Positions 43,201 through 52,200 of a stretch of DNA of 64,000 nt are shown here, piece after piece. This stretch comes from Lysobacteraceae bacterium SCN 69-320 (lineage in GTDB: Bacteria; Pseudomonadota; Gammaproteobacteria; Xanthomonadales; Rhodanobacteraceae). Every line of letters begins with the position of its first letter. The first letter of the stretch is position 1. The stretch covers positions 100,294 to 164,293 of the forward strand of contig MEFP01000009.1 in NCBI GenBank assembly GCA_001725155.1, written 5' to 3'. The notes beneath the pieces are model-generated. The model was not told the DNA's origin and did not search any database. It worked only from the letters and a program-made list of their open reading frames with translations. A program made the position numbers and the translations under genes.

Positions 43201-46200
43201 TGGCGCCGGTCGTCGACGGCAATCTCCTGCAGCCGAACATGCCTGTACCGCGAGCGGGTTCGGCGCAGCCCGACTATCCGGACGACATCGGGCTCGACGT
43301 CGCCGTGACCGATGCGAACGGCAGCGAGCTGCGCTACGAGCTGCGCGACGCCGACGGCAGCGACTGGTACGAAACCCCGCAGGCCGGCGGCGCGATGCTG
43401 AACGACGGCTACGACGGCCTCGCCGGCCGACGCGTGCGCGTGGTCGCCGACGACCGCGCCGGCAACCGCACGATCCGGGAATTCGGCCCGCCGGTCGAAC
43501 AGCTGCTGTTCGCCCGGTGTGACCCGCTTACGCGCGACTGCTCGCCCCTGCACAGCTACCACGCCCTGACGGTGGGTCCGATCAGCTATCCGGCAGATTA
43601 CCCGTCGCCTGTCGAGGTCGACATCGACAGGCCGGAAGGCGTCAGCCTCTGGCTGCAGGACGGCACGCCGGGGCTCGCCTCTCTCCAGATCGAGATGGCC
43701 GACACGCAGCGGCCCGGCGAATGGAGCGTATTCGCGACCTTGCCCGGCACCCTGCCGCCGTTCGCATTCGACTACAACGACCGCGGCATGGCGCTGCAAT
43801 TGCCGCTGCAGAACCTGCCGCAGGGCGCCGACCGGCGCCTGCGCGCGGTCGGCATCCGCGCCGACGGCAGCCGTCTCTACGGCGACCAGATGCGTCTGCG
43901 CATCAACGGTCTGGGCCAGCCCTCGACGCTGTGTCCCGGCCAGGATCCGGCGCAGCTCGATCCCGCGCCGCCGCCCGAACTGGTCGCCGCGATGGCAGGC
44001 CATTCCGACGCGATCCGTTTCGTCGTGCCGCTGTACTACGACGGCATCGCCGCGGATCTGCAGCTGGTCGTGAATCCGAAGAATCCGCTGAGCGGCAGCA
44101 CCTACCGCCTGCGGCCGTTCGCCCACAGCGCACGCCACGCCGCGTTCGAATTGCCGGCCGAAGTCCGTGGCTTCTCCGGCTCGGCATTCGCCACCTTGCT
44201 GCAGGCCGGCGGCCGCCAGTTGCAGGGCCGCGAAGCAGATATCAAATGCGGCGAAAGCAGCGATGCACAGGCCCGTGGATTCAAGCTGACCGCCGGCTAC
44301 GCGTACGGCGATCATTGCGGTGCCGCGCCCAGCGGCCGTGCCTGGGTGACGGCATTCAGCGAGCAGGTGCTGGAACACTACGAACTGTCGCTGAGCAACG
44401 GCGCGCAGACCCGTTTGCTGCTGGACGAAACGCCGCCGGGCAACGACATCGCATCCGGCTGGTCGGAGTACCTCTGGCGACGCAATGCCGTCGTCGACAC
44501 GAGCGCCTTGCCCGAAGGGCGCTACACGGCGACGGCAATCGGACGGCGCGGCGATGCGACCTATCAGGCCGTCACGCCGCTGCTGGTCGACCACGACCCG
44601 CCGGCCGCCGAACTGCTCTGGCCCAGCGACGGCAGCCGGATCTGCGCCGCCCGCAGCGGGCAGCAGGACGACCTGCCCGCGTTGCGCTTCGCCGTCGACC
44701 TGCGCAGCGAGTCGGACGTGCAGTACCAGATCGAACTGGCTGCGCGCGATTTCGCCGACAGCTCGTACTGCTATGACGGCGGGATGTTCCGCAACCACAG
44801 CTGCCGGTTCGATCGCGACGATGACTGGCTTCCGGCGACGCCCGCGAAAGCCGAGTACACCGAGTTCGACGGCCAGGTCGATCCGAGAGTCCACAACGGC
44901 ATCGTCGATCTGAAGCTGCACGTCGCCAACGCCTCGGGCGCAGTGACCTGCAGCAGCCATTCGTTCCATCTCGACAGCGGCGTCGATCTCGGGCTGTCCG
45001 GCGCGCCGGAGCCGGCGCTGGGCACGATGCAGTTCATCCTGCCCCTCATCCCGGGCGAACCGCAGGCCGAGCCGCGGCCGCCGCTGCTGGGCCTGTCCGT
45101 CAACGGCGCGACGCGCTTCCGCCAGGCAACGATTCCGCTGGTCGCGCGCGAACCGCTGGACTACCGCGCCAGCGTGCATTCGGTCATCCGCGTCGTGGAA
45201 AACGGCAGCGTCAGCTACTACCCCGGCAACGAGCTCTGGCCGCTGTCGGCCGAGCAGGACGTCGTCGGCGGATTCCAGGTCGGCTGGGACGGCCGCATCA
45301 ACGGCGCCGCGGCCGCCGACGACTATTACCTCATCGTCGTGAAAGCCCAGGACACCTGCGGCTGGAGCACCACGCAGTATTACGCCGTCGATCTCGACTC
45401 GACCGCGCCGCAGCTCGCGATCACCGATCCGCCGGCGGGCGCCGTACCTACCGAGGCCGTCGTGGCGGTCCGCGGCCAGGTGGACGATGTGCATTTTTCC
45501 AGTTTTCCATCCGCGCAGCCGTACTGGGAATTGACGGTGGCACAGGCCGGCACTGTGGAGCTCGTCGGCCACGGCGAGGACGCCGTGCCGCAGCCGGCCG
45601 TGCTCGGCCGCTGGAGCCGCGGCGCCGCGCAGCAGGCCGGCCAGTACCGCCTCGTCGCCGCCGACGATTTCGGCAACCGCAGCGAGATCAGCCTGCCGTT
45701 CGCCGCGCCGACGCCGCTGGCGCTGCTGGCCCGCGCGCAGCTGCAGCCGGAGCTGTTCTCGCCCAACGGCGACGGCCGCCTCGATCGCAGCGAGCTGCGC
45801 ATCGACCTGCTGGCCGCGGCGCGCGTCGATCTGCGCATCCGCGACGGCGGCGGCGCCGTCGTCGCGACCCTGGCGCAGGCCACGCCGCTGCCGGCCGGCA
45901 CCACGCGGCTGGACTGGAACGGCAGCGGCCTTCCCGACGGCCGCTACAGCGTCGAGATCGCCGCCGAGTCGGTCGCCGCGCCCGAGCTGCGCGAGACTGC
46001 CGTGCTCGGCGCCGTGCTCGACACGCAGGCGCCGCAGCTCAGCATCGTGACGCCGGCCGGCGACATCGCCGGTGCCGGCACGACGATCACGTTCCGGCTC
46101 GACGAACCGCATCCGGACCGCTTCGACGCGCGCCTGCTCAGCGACAGCGGCGCCGTGCAGGCACAGCTCGCCGGCGGCGGCAGCGGCGTGCAGACGCTCG

Positions 46201-49200
46201 CCGCCTTGGGCGGCCGCGCCGACGGCCGCTATCGCATCGCGATCCAGGCCCAGGACCGCGCCGGCAATCGCGGCGAGATCGAACAGAGCTTCGTGCTCGA
46301 CACGGCCGCGCCGCAGGCCGTGCTGACGGCACCGGCCGCCGGCAGCGTGCTGCCGCGCGGCGGTGCAGCCGTCCACATCACCGGCACCGCCACCGATGCA
46401 CAGCTGGAGAGCTATCGCGTCGAGCTGCTGCCCGGCAGCAGCCAGAACGGTGTGCTGCTGGCCAGCGGCAGCAGCGCGGTGGAGGCGGCCGAACTGGGCC
46501 GCTGGAACGTGACCGAAGCCGACGGCGACTACCGCCTGCGCCTGCGCGTGCGCGACCGCGCCGGCAACGAGAGCAGCGCCGAACAGCGCATCGCCGTCGA
46601 CGGCACGCCGCCGCAGGTGGTCATCGACACGCCGGCCAACGGCGCCGCACTGGCCGGCCGGCTGCGCCTGCTCGGCACGGTCGAGGACGCGCACCTGCGC
46701 GACTACATCGTCGCCATCGCCACGCCGAGCGCGGCGCTGGCCGACAACTGGACGCCGCTGTACCGCGGCCTGGCTACGGTCAGCGCGGGCGTGCTCGCCG
46801 AGATCGACCTGCCCCTGCCCGACGGCGACTACGTGCTGCGCGTGCTGGCGACCGACGTCACCGGCGCGGCGACCAGTGCGCGTCTGGACCTGCGCCTGGA
46901 CCGCACACCGCCGCCGGCACCGCTGCAGCTGCGCGTGCGCCTGGACGGCGCCGACGCCGTGCTCGACTGGACGCCGCCGACCGCCGGCGATCTCGCCGGC
47001 TACGCGGTGTACCGCAACGGCGCGCGCCTGAATGCCGCAGTGCTGACCACGCCGCATTACGTCGACACCGCGCTGCCCGACGGCCGCTGGCGTTACGAGG
47101 TGACCGCGCTCGATCAGGCCGGCAACGAAAGCGCGACCAGCAATCGCGTCGAGGTCAGCGTCGACCGCACGCCGCCCGAGGCGCAAATCCTTGCACCGGC
47201 CAGCGGCGCGCGTGTACATGGCGTCGTGCCGGTCATCGCGACGGCCTACAGCGTCGAGGATTTCGACAGCTTCGTGCTGACCGCGCGCCGCCGCGACGGC
47301 GGCGACACGCCGCGCGTGCTGGCGCAGGGCGGACTGCCGCTGCGCAATCAGCTACTCGTGCAATGGGACAGCCTGGCCTTCGCGGACGAAACCGCCGCCG
47401 TGCTGCGCCTGAGCGCACGCGACCGCAGCGGCAACGAAGCCGCGCACGAGATCGACGTCGTCGTCGACAACCTGCCGCCGGCGGCGCCGCAGGGCCTGGT
47501 CGCGAGCTTGCAGGGCAATGATGCCGCCGTCGCCTGGAATGCCAACGGCGAGGCCGATCTGCTCGGCTACCTGCTGTATCGCAACGGCCAGCTCGTCAAC
47601 GGCCCGGTGCAGCTGCCGGCCGACCTGCGCGGCTTCGCGCTGCCGGCCAATGCCTATACCGATGCGGCGCTGGCCGACGGACTCCACCAGTACGTGGTCT
47701 TCGCGATCGACCAGGCCGGCAACATCAGCGCGCCGTCGACGACGGCCAGTGTCGGGCCGCTGGACAACGGCCCGCCGCACCTGAACATCGACGCGCCCGA
47801 TGCCGATACGGCGTTCGAGACGCGCATCGACGTGCGCGCCTCCAGCCGCGACCGCGACATCGCGAGCGTGCAGTTCGCCTGGCGCGCCGTCGGCGCCGCC
47901 GACTGGACCGCGATCGGCGCGGCGCTGACCGAAGCGCCGTATCGCGTGAGCTGGGCGCCGGGCAATCTGCCGCACGGCGACTACGAGGTACGCGCGCTGG
48001 CGATCGACAGCGGCGGACGCAGCGACCCGCAGCCGCCGCAGGTGCGCGTGCGCTACGCCGACCTGACCCCGCCGTCGCCGCCCGGCGCGCTGCAGGCCAC
48101 CGCCGACGGCGATCTCGTGCAGCTGAGCTGGAGCGCCAGCCCCAGCGAGGACGTGGTCGCCTACCGCATCGAACGCCACGACGGCAGCACCTGGCAGCCG
48201 GTGGCCGACACGAGCGCGACCACGGCCGGCGACAGCGGCGTCGCCGACGGCCGCTGGAGCTATCGCGTGCGTGCGCTGGACGCCGGCGGCAACCTGTCGG
48301 CCGAGCGCGGCGACACCGCCGAGGTGTTCTCGCTGAACCTGCAGACGCCGTTCACGCCGACGGCCGCGGCGACCGTGAACCTGCAGGGCCGCAGCGCGCT
48401 GGCCGGCCAGATCGGCCTGCGCAACGGCAACGGCGCCGAACAGGCCGCCGGCGCTACTGCGGCCGACGGCCGCTTCACGCTGGATGGGCTGGCGCTGGCC
48501 GACGGCAGCAACAGCATCACGCTGCGCGTGACCAGCGCCGACGGCGACCGTTCGCGCAGCGCCGTCGCCCAGCTGCGCCGCAGCGGCGCGCCGGCCGCGC
48601 CGAGCGGCCTGCAGGCCGTCGCCACGGGCTCCGTCGTGGACCTGAGCTGGAACGCGAACGGCGAGAGCGATCTGCTCGGCTATCGCGCGCAGCACAACGG
48701 CGGCTATGTGCAGACCGACGACATCCTGGACGGCCTGAGCGCGAGCTCGCCGGTGTGCTGCGACGCCGTGCTCGCGGCCGACGGTCATGCCTGGACGGTC
48801 TGGGACTTCTCCACGACCTTCGAGCCGCTGGCCGACGACGGCGCGACCGACCCGCCGCTGGAGATCGACCTCGGCGCCGCCCAGATCGTGTCCGCGCTGG
48901 AACTGGACTGGAGCGATGCGGACAGCGCGACCGGCAACATTGATCTGTATGCGCGCAGCGAATACGGCGACTGGCTGCGTCTGGCCCAGCTGCGTCGCAG
49001 CCGTGCGGCGACCTACGTGATGCCGCTGCCGCAGCCCTACCGCAGCGATCGCCTGCGCCTGGTCGTGCGCGCGCCCGAAGCGGCCGGCGGGGACGCCCAT
49101 CTGCGCCTGGCCGAGGTGCGCGTGCGCGCCTGGCATCTGCAGACCGCCACGACCCTGCAGCAGAACGTGCTCGACGGCACGCACCGCTATCGCGTCGCCG

Positions 49201-52200
49201 CGGTCAACGCGGCCGCGCAGCAGAGCGCCTGGTCGACGCCGGCCGAAGTCGGCATCGGCGATACCACGCCGCCCGACGCCGTGGTGCTCAGCGGCAGCGT
49301 GCAGGACGACACGGCGACCCTGAGCTGGACCGCGAGCAACGCCGCCGACGTCGCGCGCTACGTGCTGACGCGCAACGGCACGCCGGTCGCCGAGGTCGCC
49401 GCCGGCGCCGAACGCCGTCACGCCGACGCGCATCTGCCGCTCGGCAGCTACGCCTACGAAGTCGTCGCCTACGACGCGTTCGACAACGCGAGCCTGCCGT
49501 CCAACCGCGTGAACCTCACGGTCAGCGGCAGCGGCCCCGGCGTGCCGGTCGCGCTCGCAGTCACCGCACCGCCGCAGGGCCGCAGCCTCGACGTCAGCTG
49601 GAATGCCGGCGCCGGCACTGCGCCGGTGCGCTACCTGCTGCGCCGCGCGACGGCGACCGACGGCCCCTACACCGAGATCGCCACGCCGACGGCGACGAGC
49701 TTCGCCGATGCACCGCTGGCCGACGGCACGCGCTACTACTACACCGTCGAAGCCGTCGACATCGCCGGCAACCGCAGCGGCGCGAGTGCGCCGGCCAGCG
49801 GCGTGCCGCGCGACCTGCTGCCGCCGGCGCCGCCTGTGCTGACCTATCCGACCGGCGGCGACGGACGCCTGCGTCTCGCCGCGGACCGCAGCCTGGTCTG
49901 CGGCCGCGCCGAACCGGGCAGTCTCGTACAGCTGCAGCGCGATGGCGTTGCCGCTGCCGCGACGCTGGCGGCCGTCGGCGCGGACTACAGCGACTACCCC
50001 GCCGTCGGCACCTACCTGTACTCGTGGCTGCAGATCGCCGCCGACGGCTGGCACCTGCTCGACAACGGCTACACCCTGCGCATCCTCGACCTGCGCAGCG
50101 GCGAGGTCGAAACCGTGACCAGCGGCAGCAGCCTCGCCCAATGGTCGGCGCAGGGCCTGACGCTCTACTACCTGCAGGACGGGCAGATCCGCGCCAAACC
50201 CGCGGGCCGCGCCGCGGAAACGCTGCCGCTGCAGGCCGAAGCCGTGCAGAATTTCGCCATTGCCGCCGACGAGAGCCGCGTGCTGCTGCTGGGCCGTCTG
50301 GCGACGGGTAGCGCATCGGCTGCCGACGGTCTGTGGTGGCTGCGCCGCGACGGCAGCGACGCCGGCGCCATCGCCGGTTTCGCCGGTCACGTCCCCGATC
50401 CGGACCATGCGCTGCTGCTGCGCGCCGACGCCCGCTACGCGGCCGTCCGTGCCACCGACACGCAGCTGCTGCTGGTCGATCTGGCCAGCCGGCGCGTGAT
50501 CGACGCGTTCGCCGCCGACCTGCAGACCGCGCCGCGCTGGATGCCCGACGGCAACCTCGCCTTCACGCGCTCGGACAACGGCGCGCCGGTGCTGTGGCGC
50601 TACGACGTGGCCGCACGCCACGCCGAAGCGCGTTTCCCACTGCCGGACTTCACCCAGTCCGTCGCCTGGGCGCCGGACGGCAGCGAGTTCGCCGTGCTCG
50701 GCAGCGGACGCGTGCAGGGCCGCAGCGCCGCCGACGGCGCGCTGCAGTTCGATCTGAACGTGCCGGGCTACGACCTCAACGCCGGCACCTTCGCCTGGGC
50801 ACCGACCGGCCGTCTCGTGTTCATCGCCAGCGACGGCTCGTATCCGCCGCATCTGTATTCCGTGCAGCCGCCCGGTGCGTTCTGCGCCGGGCCGCTGCCG
50901 CTGCAGGCCGGCAGCAACCGCATCGACGCGACGGCGAGCGACGCGGCCGGCAACCGCAGCGGCCTGTCGCGACCGATCTGGCTGGACGTCGACGGCGCGG
51001 CGCTGCCGGATCTGGCCCTGAGCGCCGCCGACCTGTTCCTGCTGCCGGCCACGCCGGCGCCGGGCCAGTCGGCGACGGCGCTGGCGACCGTGCGCAACCG
51101 CGGCGCCGCGGCGGCGGCGGCGGTCGTCGTCGCGGCCGAACTGTCCGCGCCCGACGGCAGCCGCCGCACACTCCCGCCACCGGCGCCGCTGAACCTGGCG
51201 GCCGGCGAAGCGAAATCGCTGAGCCTGGACCTCGGCGTACTCGCCCAGGCCGGCTATTACCGGCTGCGCTTCGTCGTCGATCCGGCGGCGCAGATCGCCG
51301 AAAGCGACGAGAGCAACAACAGCGTCGAGCTGCCGTTCGCGGTCAGCGGCGGCAGCGATCCGCTGCTGGACGTCAGCGTCGAGAACCGCGTGCTGGCGCC
51401 GGCCGAACACCTGCGCGGCGAAGCACGCGTGACGAATCCGGGCAACCCGTTCAGCGGCCGCGTGCGCACGCGCGTGCTGGCCGCCGACGGCAGCCTCGTC
51501 GCCGATCTGGGCGAGGCGAACGTGAGCGCACTCGGCAGCGGCCAGATCTGGACGCGCGCGCTGGACTGGGACAGCCGCGGCACCCTGGCCGGCGACTACC
51601 GTCTGCAGGCGCAGCTGCTGCGCAGCGACGGCAGCAGCCTGGAGCTGCGCGAGGCGGCGTTCACGATCGCCGCCGTGCGGCGCATCGCGCTGGCCGTGAC
51701 GGCCCTGCCGGCAGCCGCCCCGATCGGCACGGCCGTGGCGATCGACAGCCGCCTGCAGTTCGAGGCCGGCAACGCCCTGCTGACCGGCGCGGTGCTGCGC
51801 ACCTCGGTGCGCAATCCGGCCGGCGCGGAAGTCTGGGCGGCGACCCAGTCCCTGGGCACCCTGCAGCCGGACTATCAGCTGAGCAAAGTGGATACGTGGA
51901 CAACGCAGGGCGCCGTGACCGGCGTGCATACCGTGCACCTGGAACTGACCGCAGCGGGACTGGCGCAGTCCAGCGAAACCAGCCTGGCCCTGTTCGAGCC
52001 CGCCGCGCCCATGGCGCTGCGCGGCGCGGTGAGTCTGGCGCCGGCCGCGCGGCTGGTCGCCGGCCAGCCGGGCGAACTGGTCTATCGCATCGACAACGCC
52101 GGCGCGGCCGCGCTGAACGGCCTGAGCCTGCGTCTGCGCGTGCTGCGCTCGGCGGCCCAGCCGGCGGTGTTCGAGCGCGAGGAACTGATCGACCTGGGCG

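Noticed and set aside
37098-47219. 3373-aa minus-strand ORF opposite the giant gene
   Set aside because: In codon register with the + gene; low-complexity R/A/G/V/Q composition without recognisable domains; explained by avoidance of TTA/CTA/TCA codons at high GC.
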